A stretch of 64,000 bases of DNA from Verrucomicrobiales bacterium (lineage in GTDB: Bacteria; Verrucomicrobiota; Verrucomicrobiia; Verrucomicrobiales; DEV007): assembly GCA_002698785.1 (NCBI GenBank), contig PAAG01000060.1:62001-126000 (forward strand). The letters run 5' to 3'. The notes beneath the pieces are model-generated. The model worked only from the letters and a program-made list of their open reading frames with translations. It had not been told where the DNA came from and made no database searches. A program made the position numbers and the translations under genes. Below, one piece after another: positions 1 through 10,000 of this stretch (the first letter of the stretch is position 1; each line of letters starts with the position of its first letter).

Positions 1-749
1 GCACAGCCGAAGAGCGCCTTCGCTCCCTGTTGAACGATCCCAGCATGCCAATGGGAATGGCGGCGGAGTTTATCCCATCTTCCAAACCGATTCTCAGTCC
101 TCCCTGCGATGATGTGCAAACAGTTGCTCACCTCGCAATCAAGAACCGTGCCGAAATCGTAGGAAGCGAAAACGCGATTCGCGTGGCCGGTCTTCGGCGG
201 GATGCCGCCCGTCACGATCTTCTTCCAAGGCTGAATGTCACGGGTGAAATCGGATATGCAGGACTTGACCGCGGCAGGGACTTTCGCGGTGCCTACGACG
301 ATACCAACGAATACGGTGCCGGTTGGGCATTCGGCTTTACCTTCAGCCAGCCTTGGGAGCGCCGTTTCGCCAAGTCTTTCGAAGTACGTCGCGATCTTGA
401 ATACGATCAGGCCGTCAACCAGCTCCGTCTCGCCGGAAATGAAATCATCCTCGATGTGCTCGTGAGCTATCGCGAAGTGGTCACCGCCTACCAGGACATG
501 CAGGCCAAATACCAGGCCGTTCGCGCCTCTCGCGAGGAAGTCCGCAAACTCGAAGAGCTCGTTAAGACCGATGCGGGCGAAGACTCTGGTCGCACCATCG
601 GTTCCCGTCTCCAGATCCTGCTCGACGCCATTGAGCGAAACCAGACCGCCGAAGAATCTTACCTCGTTTCCGTCGTGGCATACAATTACTCCCTCGCCGC
701 CCTCGAACGGGCCAAGGGCACCTTCATTCGCCTCGACAACTACAAGTGA
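1..749 (+). CDS. TolC-like outer-membrane efflux protein (C-terminal part)
   Basis: The reading frame is open from the first bases of the window, so the start lies upstream and only about the last 249 residues are seen. The visible part has the outer-membrane efflux protein pattern: a short beta-strand stretch (around LLPRLNVTGEIGYAGLDRG, then GWAFGFTFSQPWERR) followed by a long alanine-, glutamate- and arginine-rich helical hairpin with heptad character (RRDLEYDQAVNQLRLAGNE to the C terminus). TolC-type proteins form trimeric barrel-and-tunnel channels that carry substrate across the outer membrane, fed by a periplasmic adaptor. The genes for a SecA-like ATPase and a HlyD-like adaptor follow on the same strand, 61 nt and about 2 kb downstream, so this is probably the outer-membrane part of that export machine. 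The family call is confident; the substrate is inferred. Confidence 0.85.
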   Translation, partial: TAEERLRSLLNDPSMPMGMAAEFIPSSKPILSPPCDDVQTVAHLAIKNRAEIVGSENAIRVAGLRRDAARHDLLPRLNVTGEIGYAGLDRGRDFRGAYDDTNEYGAGWAFGFTFSQPWERRFAKSFEVRRDLEYDQAVNQLRLAGNEIILDVLVSYREVVTAYQDMQAKYQAVRASREEVRKLEELVKTDAGEDSGRTIGSRLQILLDAIERNQTAEESYLVSVVAYNYSLAALERAKGTFIRLDNYK

Positions 750-769
750 CGGCATTTCGCGTGCCGGTT

Positions 770-810
770 CCGAAAATCGGGTCCCGGCGCCGAGGGGATC
801 GGATTTTCGG
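770..810 (+). promoter_or_regulatory. Hairpin abutting the SecA-like start codon
   Basis: CCGAAAATC at 770-778 and GATTTTCGG at 802-810 form a perfect 9-bp inverted repeat around a 23-nt GC-rich loop. The loop holds a possible inner TCCC/GGGA stem and the only purine-rich ribosome-binding candidate (GAGGGG, 792-797). The second arm ends on the base before the ATG at 811. It lies between the TolC-like and SecA-like genes, so it could tune translation of the ATPase or act as an intercistronic processing site. There is no T-run, so it does not look like a terminator. Confidence 0.4.
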
Positions 811-2751
811 ATGATCACACAGTTTGCGAAGCAGTATGACAAGCGCTCCTACCTCGAGGGGCGGCTCCGTGCTGGTTGGAAACGCGCGCTGAATCCGCAG
901 GGCGGCCATAACGACCAGCTTCGTCTCCGGAAAATCCTTTCGATGGAGGAGGAAATGGCTGCACTCACCGACGAGGAGATCCAGCAGAGGTCTCACAAGT
1001 GGAAAGAGGAGATGGAAAAGGGGGCCATCGAGTGGGAAGACATCGTCGAGCCTTCCTTTGCCCTGCTCCGTGAAGCCGCCCGCCGTGTTCTCGGGCTCTT
1101 TCCGTATCCCGAACAGGTGCTCGGTGGGCTGGCCCTCGTTCGTGGATGTGTCGCCGAGCAGGCAACCGGGGAGGGGAAAACTCTGACGACTACCATTCCA
1201 TCCTATTGCTTCGGGCTCACCGGAAAGGGCGTCCACGTCGTTACCGTCAACAGCTACCTCGCAAAGCGGGACTACGAGTTCGCCAAGCCGCTCTTCGAAT
1301 TCCTCGGCTTGACCATCGGTTTTCTCGAAGAACAGGGGGATCCGGCAGACAAGACCAAGGCCTATCGCTGCGACATTGTTTACGGCACGGGCTACGAATT
1401 CGGTTTCGATTACCTTCGCGATCAGCTGAAACTCTTACAAAACCCTAAACCGTCTCCCGTCGACCGGCTTTGTGGAGTACTCATGGGGGAGACTTGTCAG
1501 GAACCGGAACTCATGCATCGCCGCCTCAGTTTCGCCATTGTCGACGAGGTGGACAGTGTGCTCATCGACGAGGCCGGGTCGCCCCTACTGCTCAGTGGAG
1601 CCGGACGGGAAGATTTCGATCCCCGTCCTTTTCAACGAGCCCTCGAACTCACCAGCGAGCTGGAAGAGGGCCGCGATTACTGGCTCGAACGCGGGCGCAA
1701 TGTTACCCTGACACGACAAGGGAGGCAAACCGCCCATGCGGCGAAAGGCGTTCCCTGGGCAGCCTTGATACGTCCCTGGAAAACCTACGTCGTCAACGCA
1801 CTCGTCGCTGAGATTCTCCTGCGTCGCGACGTCGACTACATTGTCGAGGACGACTCCGTCATTATCATCGACGGCAATACCGGGCGAGCCCATGCCGAGC
1901 GATCCTGGCGCGACGGACTTCACCAGGCCGTGGAGACCAAGGAGCAAGTCACCATTAAATCCGAGAACCAATCCGTCGCCAGTATCACACGCCAGCGGTT
2001 TTTTGCTCGCTATGAATGGATCGGCGGTCTCACCGGGACAGCCACCGAGAGCGAGGGCGAGCTCTGGAATTTTTTCGAAATGCCCGTCACTCCCATACCG
2101 CTCCGCAAACCGTGCATTCGCCAGGTTTTTCCTGAGCGAGTATTTGTAAATCGCGACTCTCTTTTCAATGCCGTTGTCGAGTCCGTCCTCGAAATGCGAA
2201 AAGCCGGTCGACCCGTCCTCATCGGGTCTCGCACCATTCGCGTCAGCGAAGCACTCAGCGAGCGTCTCGATTCCCGTAGCATCAAACACGAGATTCTCAC
2301 TGCAAAACAGGACGAAGAAGAAAGCCGCATCATCGAGGGAGCGGGCGAAAGCGGGAGTATCGTTATCGCGACAAACATGGCGGGGCGGGGGACGCACATC
2401 GACATCAGCGATACTTCACTTGAGGCAGGCGGACTGCATGTCGTTGCGATCGAGCGAAACGAATCCCGCCGCATCGATCGCCAGCTAATCGGACGTTGTT
2501 CCCGACAGGGACAACCCGGCAGTTGCCAGTCCTTCGTCAGTGCCGAAGATGACATCGTCATCGAGTTCGGAGCTTCCCTTGCCAAAGCGATTGGCGCTTC
2601 GAAAGCTGACGAGAACGGCGAAGTATCCTCGCACTTCACTAAAGATTTCGACCGCCTTCAGCAGAAGGTGGAAAAGATAAAATACGCCTTTCGGCTACAA
2701 ATGTGGGAACGAGATAAATGGAACGATCAAACAAGACAATCCCTTTCCTGA
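811..2751 (+). CDS. Short SecA-like translocase ATPase
   Basis: This 646-residue protein belongs to the SecA DEAD-like ATPase family. Visible motifs in order are Walker A (ATGEGKT, about residues 118-125) followed by GKGVHVVTVNSYLAKRD, Walker B (VDEVDSVLIDEA, about 245), the GLTGTA motif (about 406), NMAGRGTHI (about 522) and ESRRIDRQLIGRCSRQGQPG (about 555-575). A shortened preprotein-binding region lies between the DEVD box and GLTGTA. Housekeeping SecA is usually 800-900 or more residues; here the chain stops soon after the second motor domain, leaving little of the helical scaffold/wing part and no C-terminal Cys zinc tail. The frame is open further upstream, but SecA-like sequence begins only at ATG 811. 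The gene lies between a TolC-like gene and a HlyD-like gene, overlapping the latter by 34 nt, so I read it as an accessory SecA that powers a dedicated export route. It is unlikely to be the cell's only SecA. Confidence 0.88.
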   Translation: MITQFAKQYDKRSYLEGRLRAGWKRALNPQGGHNDQLRLRKILSMEEEMAALTDEEIQQRSHKWKEEMEKGAIEWEDIVEPSFALLREAARRVLGLFPYPEQVLGGLALVRGCVAEQATGEGKTLTTTIPSYCFGLTGKGVHVVTVNSYLAKRDYEFAKPLFEFLGLTIGFLEEQGDPADKTKAYRCDIVYGTGYEFGFDYLRDQLKLLQNPKPSPVDRLCGVLMGETCQEPELMHRRLSFAIVDEVDSVLIDEAGSPLLLSGAGREDFDPRPFQRALELTSELEEGRDYWLERGRNVTLTRQGRQTAHAAKGVPWAALIRPWKTYVVNALVAEILLRRDVDYIVEDDSVIIIDGNTGRAHAERSWRDGLHQAVETKEQVTIKSENQSVASITRQRFFARYEWIGGLTGTATESEGELWNFFEMPVTPIPLRKPCIRQVFPERVFVNRDSLFNAVVESVLEMRKAGRPVLIGSRTIRVSEALSERLDSRSIKHEILTAKQDEEESRIIEGAGESGSIVIATNMAGRGTHIDISDTSLEAGGLHVVAIERNESRRIDRQLIGRCSRQGQPGSCQSFVSAEDDIVIEFGASLAKAIGASKADENGEVSSHFTKDFDRLQQKVEKIKYAFRLQMWERDKWNDQTRQSLS

Positions 2752-3560
2752 CGCTCCTGTTAGGATTTTTGACCCCGTATCTTTTCGGCGAAGAGGTCGT
2801 GCCCGGCCATGTCGCCGTGCCGACGAACCTGAAGCCCTATCAAAGCATTGAAATCTCCACGACCGAGCGCGGCAACATCGAAGAAATGATCGTCAAAGTC
2901 GGTCAGGAGGTCAAAGCTGGCGACCCGCTCATGAAGCTCGATAGCCGGATCCTCGAAGCCAACATCGCCATCGCCAAAGCCCAAGCCGAGAATGCAGGGA
3001 AAGTCGAAGCTGCCGAAGCCGACCGCAAACTCAACGAAGACCGCTTCAACATCGTCGCCAAGCTGCGCCGTAGCGGCACCACCAACTCTGCCGAGTATGA
3101 AAGGCAGAAGGCCCTCCTCGCCGTCAGTGCCGCCAACGTCGTCGTGGCGGAAGAGGAGAGCGCCGTCGCCAAGCTCCAACTCGCTCGTGCAAAGGCGGAA
3201 GTCGAAAGCCGAATACTTCGAAGCCCTATTGATGGCGTTGTCGTTGATCTTTCTAAAGACATCGGAGAAGCAGTAATTGGCAGTGTTTCCGAAGTTCTTG
3301 CGCAAGTAGTGGAGGTCAAACGCCTTAGAGCCAGGGCTCATGTTCCATTTCACCTGACGAAAGCTTTGAAAGTAGGAGATTCAATCCAGGCTCGTCTTGA
3401 AGACGGCGAAGAAACCCTTGTTTCCGGGACAATCGAATTTATCTCCCCGCTTGCCGATCCTGCCACTGGCACCGTGCCTGTTGAAGTGAAGTTCAAAAAT
3501 TCCGAGCTGACCCTTCAGAGTGGCATCTCTGCTCAATTGCTTGTGCCAGACGTCCGCTAG
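2718..3560 (+). CDS. HlyD-like periplasmic adaptor (membrane fusion protein)
   Basis: The product has 280 residues. It starts with a hydrophobic segment (TIPFLTLLLGFLTPYLFG) that is a signal peptide or membrane anchor, then a biotinyl-lipoyl half-domain (GNIEEMIVKVGQEVKAGDPLMKLDS), an alanine- and glutamate-rich coiled-coil hairpin (about residues 90-165), the second lipoyl half (SRILRSPIDGVVVDLSKDIGEAV) and a beta-barrel domain to the end. This is the usual order in HlyD/RND adaptors, which link an inner-membrane pump to a TolC channel. Its ATG overlaps the end of the SecA-like gene by 34 nt, which implies translational coupling. No ABC or RND pump gene is seen beside it, so the SecA-like protein is its likeliest energy partner. 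Codon choice turns more T-rich after about 3220, within the gene. Confidence 0.87.
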   Translation: MERSNKTIPFLTLLLGFLTPYLFGEEVVPGHVAVPTNLKPYQSIEISTTERGNIEEMIVKVGQEVKAGDPLMKLDSRILEANIAIAKAQAENAGKVEAAEADRKLNEDRFNIVAKLRRSGTTNSAEYERQKALLAVSAANVVVAEEESAVAKLQLARAKAEVESRILRSPIDGVVVDLSKDIGEAVIGSVSEVLAQVVEVKRLRARAHVPFHLTKALKVGDSIQARLEDGEETLVSGTIEFISPLADPATGTVPVEVKFKNSELTLQSGISAQLLVPDVR

Positions 3561-4041
3561 CGTTTTGGCACCCGAAAATAGATTTGTTTCCAGGTCCCGG
3601 TGAAGGCGCTGCATTTGCGGATTGAGATGCTTCTCTACACTTTCACCCGGATTTTTGCGCTGCTTTGATTCCCAATCGCAAATTTGGCTGGATCCGGGTT
3701 TGGTTGGGAACGAGATGGGACTTTTTGTCCGACTGATATCACTGGATATCGTTCCCGACTGGGAGGGGCTCCCTCAGTATGATAAATCGAATTTACGGAA
3801 CAAGGAGGTGCACCTCTTGACCTTGTTCAGTTTTCAGACTGCAAATCAGTGGGGGAGAGGCAGTGGGATAAGGTGGGCTTTTTTAAAAACACAAAGGGAA
3901 AATCGAATAATATATGGACTCTTATTGTTCATTTTCGGTATTGACGAGGTTTTGCGGAAAGTTTATTCGCAGTTGTGCAAAAAATCACTTGCGTGAGAAT
4001 TGCATTTTTTAAAATTTCAATAAACTCTCTTTACCCCTGTA
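3561..4041. other. 481-nt gap before the giant gene
   Basis: This stretch separates the adaptor gene from the giant surface-protein gene. A 124-codon open frame at 3622-3996 has no recognisable domain or ribosome-binding site and is probably chance. The last 150 nt are A/T-rich and contain a promoter-like element (listed separately). No convincing terminator or RNA gene was seen, so read-through from the export genes cannot be excluded. Confidence 0.5.
3941..3969 (+). promoter_or_regulatory. Candidate sigma-70-type promoter of the giant gene
   Basis: TTGACG (3941-3946), a 17-nt spacer, then TATTCG (3964-3969). The -35 box matches the consensus at five of six positions; the -10 box is weak. 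Transcription would begin near 3976 and leave a leader of about 65 nt before ATG 4042. No Shine-Dalgarno sequence is obvious in that leader. Confidence 0.33.
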
Positions 4042-7000
4042 ATGAACCGAACGAAGTCTTCTCGTCGGAAGCGCTGGTATTTTGCTCGCGCCATGGCTCG
4101 TGCCTACCGTGAAATGCTCGAAAACCGGAAGAGGGGGCGTGTTTCTGCAACGAGAAGGACCCTTTTTGCTGAAGCTCTTGAACCTCGAGTTTTGTTTTCT
4201 GGAACTCCAATGCCGGTGGATCCAGAGATGGTTGAGGAGGCTCAAGATCAGGAATCGGTGGCACAAACTGCCGAGTTGTTGACTGCCCTTGAGGAATCTG
4301 GTGTCGATTTCAGTCAAGCGGATGAGGGGAACGATGAATCAATATCGGAAGAAGACCTCCAGCGACTGGCTCAAGAGGCTCTATCGCGGTGGGAGGAGAC
4401 TGGACTTACGCAGGAGCAGATTGATGCACTCGAATCGATCGAATATGTGGTCGCGGATCTAGAGGGAACGACGATTGCTGCTGCTGAGGACAATACGATT
4501 TATATAGACACGGATGCGGCTGGACTGGATTGGTTTGTAGACGATACAGAGTGGCTCGACGAAGAGTTTGTGGAGATCGACGGTCTTCTTCGGTCGATGG
4601 ATGATAGCGAGATCGATGGAATCGACTTGTTGAGCGTAATTCTCCATGAACAAGGTCATATTCTTGGGCTGGATCACGTCGGGGAAGGAGAAGGGCTTAT
4701 GGATGAGACCTTCGAGATCGGCGAGAGACGTTTGCTCGAGATCGGCATGGTGGATGGAGCAGAGCCATTCAGTCTTGAAGGGCTTCACTTTGCTTCAGCG
4801 CCGGTAGCCAACGACGATACGAGCGCGGAATTTACGGTTTCAGAGGATGAAACTCTCAATTCTATTGCGGCGACCTATGCGGGAGTGGTGAATGCGTCCG
4901 ATCCTGTTGTATACTGGCGTCTTGGAGACAGCGATCGGAGTGATGGGGCGACGGCTGTCAATTCAGCTAACGGAGCGAGTAGTCTTGGCGCGAGTGGTAA
5001 CGGCACCTATCTGGCCAATCACGTGGAGGGCATGGCAACTGTGGAGACGGATATCGACGAGGTGCTTGATGGTCCAATTGAAGGGGGAGACGCGGTTCAC
5101 ATCGATGGTGATTTGAAAGAGGGTGTAGGACTAGCCTTTTCCAATAATTTTCCTGGTGCCGCTGTGACCTTTGAGGGCTGGTTTCGGGGAACTGTCGATA
5201 CGACTTCGCAACCTACGTTGTTTTCCTATGAGGGCGCAGGCCAAGGAAATGAGTTTATTGCGATCATTTCAGGAAGCTTGCAAATCTATGCCAACGGCAG
5301 CAACGCAACGACTTCGATAAGTAAGAATGATCTGCTGGATGACGAGTGGCACCATGTAGCGATCACTTTCGACAGCACGCCGGTTTTTGATGTAGGAGCA
5401 GGGGAAACTGTGGGCACTGTTCAGGTTTATCTCGACGGTGTTCTGGCAGATACTGTAACGCACGTGAATTGGGATGTACCGTTGGTTTCATCCGGGCAGC
5501 TCGTTGCGGGATGGGAGCAGGATGGTGCGCTCAATAATGGCGGCCAATCTTTTCAAGGATATGTGGGAGACGTAGCGGAGATCGCCGTCTATGGCTCGGT
5601 TCTTTCCGAGACTGAAATCGAGCAAAGGATCACACGTCCTTCGACTCTGCTGGCCAATGACACGGACGCTGACCCGGGTGATACGGTGATGCTCGATCTG
5701 AGCAGCGGCACAACTGTGACGTCGGCTCTCGGCGCTACGGTGACTCTTTCTCCAGATGGCGAGTTTGTCTACGACCCGACTTCGTCACCGGAGCTACAGG
5801 CATTGGGAGCTGGGGAGACAGCGAATGATGCGTTCAGTTATCTTGTAACCGATGGAACTCCGCCGCCGGATTTCAACGGAATTGCGGAGGATAGTTTTGT
5901 TTCGGCCAGCGATGGTTCGGGAGAGTCGTTTTATTCTACTGGAAATCTGGATCCGGATGGACCGGGGGCGAACCCGGGTCAAAGTCCCATTGCAGGAACA
6001 ACTGGATTTGATGACGCCGACGGATGGGATGGGACGAATACTGCGATTTTCCAAACTCGTACGGGTGGACTGACCCACGATCTGCTCTCCGGTGAAGAGG
6101 ATGGAAGAATGCGGGTCCGCGGGGGATACGATCGCCTGCTGGACCGGCCAATCGATGGGGGAGCCCCGGTATCTCCGACGGGAGAATACTTCATGAGTGT
6201 GCTTATGGAGAGGGACACTTCGGACCCTATTCCGGGAAATGCCTCGATCGGATTCGGTGCAGACGCAAATCCTAATGGCGGGTCGAGGGCCACTGGGTTC
6301 TACGTGGGCTTCGAAGGGAACAAGATTGTTGCGTTTGCGGGTGGCGGCTCAAACACGGAAGTGACCATCGACATCCTCGATACGATGGAGGTCGGGGTGA
6401 CCTATCTGGTCGTTCTTCAACTCGAAACTAGTGCGGGACCAGGAGGTGAGGATTTGCTCACTGCCTGGTACTCCAGAGAAGGCGATACGGGATTTACGCA
6501 GGCTTTCACCAAAGTGGTGGTCGACACTTTCTCGGCCACAACTGATCTGGATTATCTGAAGTTGGAATCTGATGGAAGTTCCACTCAAGAAAACACTCAC
6601 TATAGATCTTTTGATGAGGTCAGACTCGCCACTTCAATGCGCGACCTGGGGCTCTCTTTCGATACCGCCACGGTGGAGGTGTCTGTTAGTGGGGCGAATG
6701 ATGCGCCTGTTGCGAACGACGATTCGAATACGGCTTCGGAAGCGGGTGGAACGAATAATTCCATTTCCGGGACGAATGCTTCCGGGAATGTCATCACCGA
6801 TTCGGTGACGGGTGATTCGGACGCAGATGCGGGCGACACTCAAGCGGCCGGAACTCTTTTCGTCAGCAACATTGCTTTTCAGGGAACGCGGTTCAGTGGT
6901 TCCACCAATACCGGAGGGGCGATTGTCTCGGGCGACTCCGCTGCCATTGACGGCGCCTACGGCACACTGACAATCCATTCGGATGGCAGCTACATATACA

Positions 7001-10000
7001 GACCGAATGAAGCGGTCATGGCCAGTGTTGATGCGGGAGTGGATCCTGTGGAGGTATTTACTTATACCCTGTCAGATGACGAAGGGGCAACTGACGAGGC
7101 ATCTCTAACTATCAATGTCACAAGCGCGGATGACGTCACGACTGTGGTCTACGTGAATGATGGGTGGACCAGGCTCTCCCGAGGAACGCCGATCAGCAAT
7201 GCGGATATCGAGGCTAGTGGATCCGAGGCTGCAGTCTATGGTGCCACTGCTTTTGCTACACTGAGTGACGCGATTGCTGCGCTCGATACCACTCTGCCAG
7301 TTACTTTGATCGTGAATTCTGGTGTGTATCAGGATTCGCTCGATTTCAGCGGTTTTACCAATGATGTCACAGTGAAATTCGTCGAAGGAAACAGCACGAT
7401 TGGTGGGCTTGAAGGTGGAGCCAACGTAGCAATTCACCTGGATGACGATGCGCAGCATTCGTTTGCGACCGTGCTGACGGTGAACAACTCGACTGATATG
7501 GAATTTTCCGGGGTGATCTCCGGGAATGGTGGTGTCGTTTCTACGGGTGTGGGTACGCTGGACCTGAGTGGAGCGAATACCTATTTTGGTGAAACGGCAG
7601 TGGGGCGCAGTCTGGTCGAAGATTTTGATGCGTATGGCAACGGCCAGAGTAATGAGTTCAGAGCAGTGTGGGAGACGAATTCGACCGGCACGCTTCGGAT
7701 TGAAGAGTTCCCCGCATCGAGTGGAAACAAAGTATTGGCCTTTGGGTACGAGGGGGGATTGGACAATCCTGTTCTCGGACAGAGCACCCAGTTTCGAGGT
7801 GCTCATCGAGAACTGGAGGATCAAGTCGTCGAAGATGGTCAGACTTCGGTAGTCACTTTTGATGCGCTGCTGCAGAGTGAAAACGGTGAATGGTTTTATG
7901 GCTTGGCTGACGGCAATATTGAAACAGGTCAAGCTCGCAACCTCGATGGGATGCGTGCCTTTATCGGGCTGGTCGACAACGGCAGCGCCGATGGTCTTCT
8001 CGACTTGGTAGCGAATGACAACGGAAGCTTTGTAACGATCGGAGCCGGATCAATTGCTGTAGACACCTTCTATGAGTTCGAGCTTCGGGTAGACCACTCG
8101 ACTAACACTTACACAGTGTTTGTCGACGGTTTTCAGCAGGGGGTTGTTCTCTCTTTCGGCGCATCTGAAGACGATCTGGAATACTTCATGGCGCTGGGAG
8201 CGGGTGGGGCACGCTTCGATGCGATGCTCGATAACCTGGAAATCGAGACGTCAAAGTCGTCGACTCTTTTGCTCACGGGATCGCATACGAATGGCGGAGC
8301 CAGCACGGTGAGTGAAGCTGCGACATTTGGTGGAACGGGTACAACGGATAGCGATATCGTTGTGGAGGGTACTTTGGCACCAGGAGAGACGGCGAGTATT
8401 GAGAGCCTCGATGTTGGCGATTTGACCTTCTCTGCCGGTGCTACTTTTGAAGTACAGATTAATGGCGATGGAACCACTGTTGGCGGTTCCGGCAACGATG
8501 TCGTAAATGCCAATGGCGATGTAACGTTGGGAGCGGGGATTGCGACCCTCGATATCTCCTCACTCGGCTCTATTCCCGTCGGAGCGCATGCTTATACACT
8601 GATCAACAATACGAGTGGATCGACCACGGGGTTTTTCAAAGATACCTCTGGGTCCCCGCTGGCGGAGGGGGCAACGGTTTCCGTGGGAGGCACAGACTAC
8701 ACGATCAGCTATGCAGGTGGCGACGGGAACGACGTAGTCCTGACATACGGACAAGTATTTTATGTGAATGCTGACGTGGCATCTGGTGGAGTTGCCGACG
8801 GGGATGATGAACTTTCGGGAGATCAACCCGGAACGTCTTACCAGACGATCAACGAGGCGTTGACTGCGGCTGCGACGGACGAGCCGCTCACTTTGATTAT
8901 CAATCAGGGGGACTACAGTCTGGAGGATCTCGATTTAAGTGCCTTTACCGAAGCGGTCATCATCAAGTTAATCGAAGGAAACAGCAGTGTCGGTTCTCTC
9001 ACCGGAGGCGGTAATGTGTCGATTGAGTTGGGTGGTGTCGATGGGGCGCACACAATTGCGACGACGTTGAGTGTCGGTGGGGGGGATTTCTCCGGGACGA
9101 TCGCCGGAGATGGTGGGTTAACTAAGACAGGTGCGGGAACTTTCACTCTGGGTGGTTCTGCAGCGAATACTTACAGTGGACTTACAACGGTCAGCGCCGG
9201 TACATTCGTGCTGGATAAGGATGCGGCTGGGACAGATGCTGTTGCCGGAGATATTCTGGTCGAAGGGGGAACCCTCCAATGGGCTGACTCGCATCAGGTA
9301 GCCGATACCGCAACCATTACCCAGACCGACGGAACCGTTTCATTTAGCGGAGAATCGGAAACATTTGCGAATTTCACGAGAGCGGGTGGCTTTACGGAAA
9401 CTCTAGGCAGTGGTGCCGTGATTTCGATCACGGACACGCTCAACATGTCGGGTGGAAGTAGCTTCAATCTCAATAGTCCTTCGACCGTGATGGCTGATAC
9501 CATGGTCTTTACCGGGGGGAGTATTGCGATAGGTGGTGGCAGTGCGAAGCTCCACATTGGTTCTGGTGGGCTGACCATGCAGGGGACGGCGATCAACATG
9601 AACGGTCGGGATAGCCAACTGGTTCTGGATGGCGACCTAACGGTGCTTGCGTCGAGCAGTAGTGCTCGAATTCGTCACACTTCTGCTGATGCTTTCACTA
9701 CAGGGGGCCTGGATCTGGGCGGGGTAAATCGAACTTTCAATGTAGCGGACGGAACGGCTACTGTGGACCTGTTGATCGAGGTTCCGATCCTCAATGGGGA
9801 ATTGACCAAGGAAGGGGACGGTCTGCTCCAGCTAACGGGTGCGAACTCCTATGAGGGAGGCACTAACATTAACGCTGGTACGCTTGATGTGGATGGTGCG
9901 ATCAAGGGGGCTCCCGTGAGCATAGCCTCCGGTGCGACGCTCTCTGGAAGTGGAACTGTCGATGCTGCGATCAGTGGCGCCGTCGGATCGGTCATTCATC

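Noticed and set aside
571-810. A longer N terminus for the SecA-like protein
   Set aside because: The extra 80 residues overlap the end of the TolC gene in another frame, are Pro/Ser-rich, and lack SecA similarity; SecA-like sequence starts at 811.
1585-2639. Long antisense frames across the SecA-like gene
   Set aside because: Shadow frames of a clear coding region with intact SecA motifs.
3543-3571. GTGCCA/TGGCAC inverted repeat at the end of the HlyD gene
   Set aside because: Six base pairs with a 17-nt loop and no T-run; too weak to call a terminator.
3622-3996. A 124-codon frame between the adaptor and giant genes
   Set aside because: No ribosome-binding site, no family and irregular composition; it overlaps the likely promoter region.
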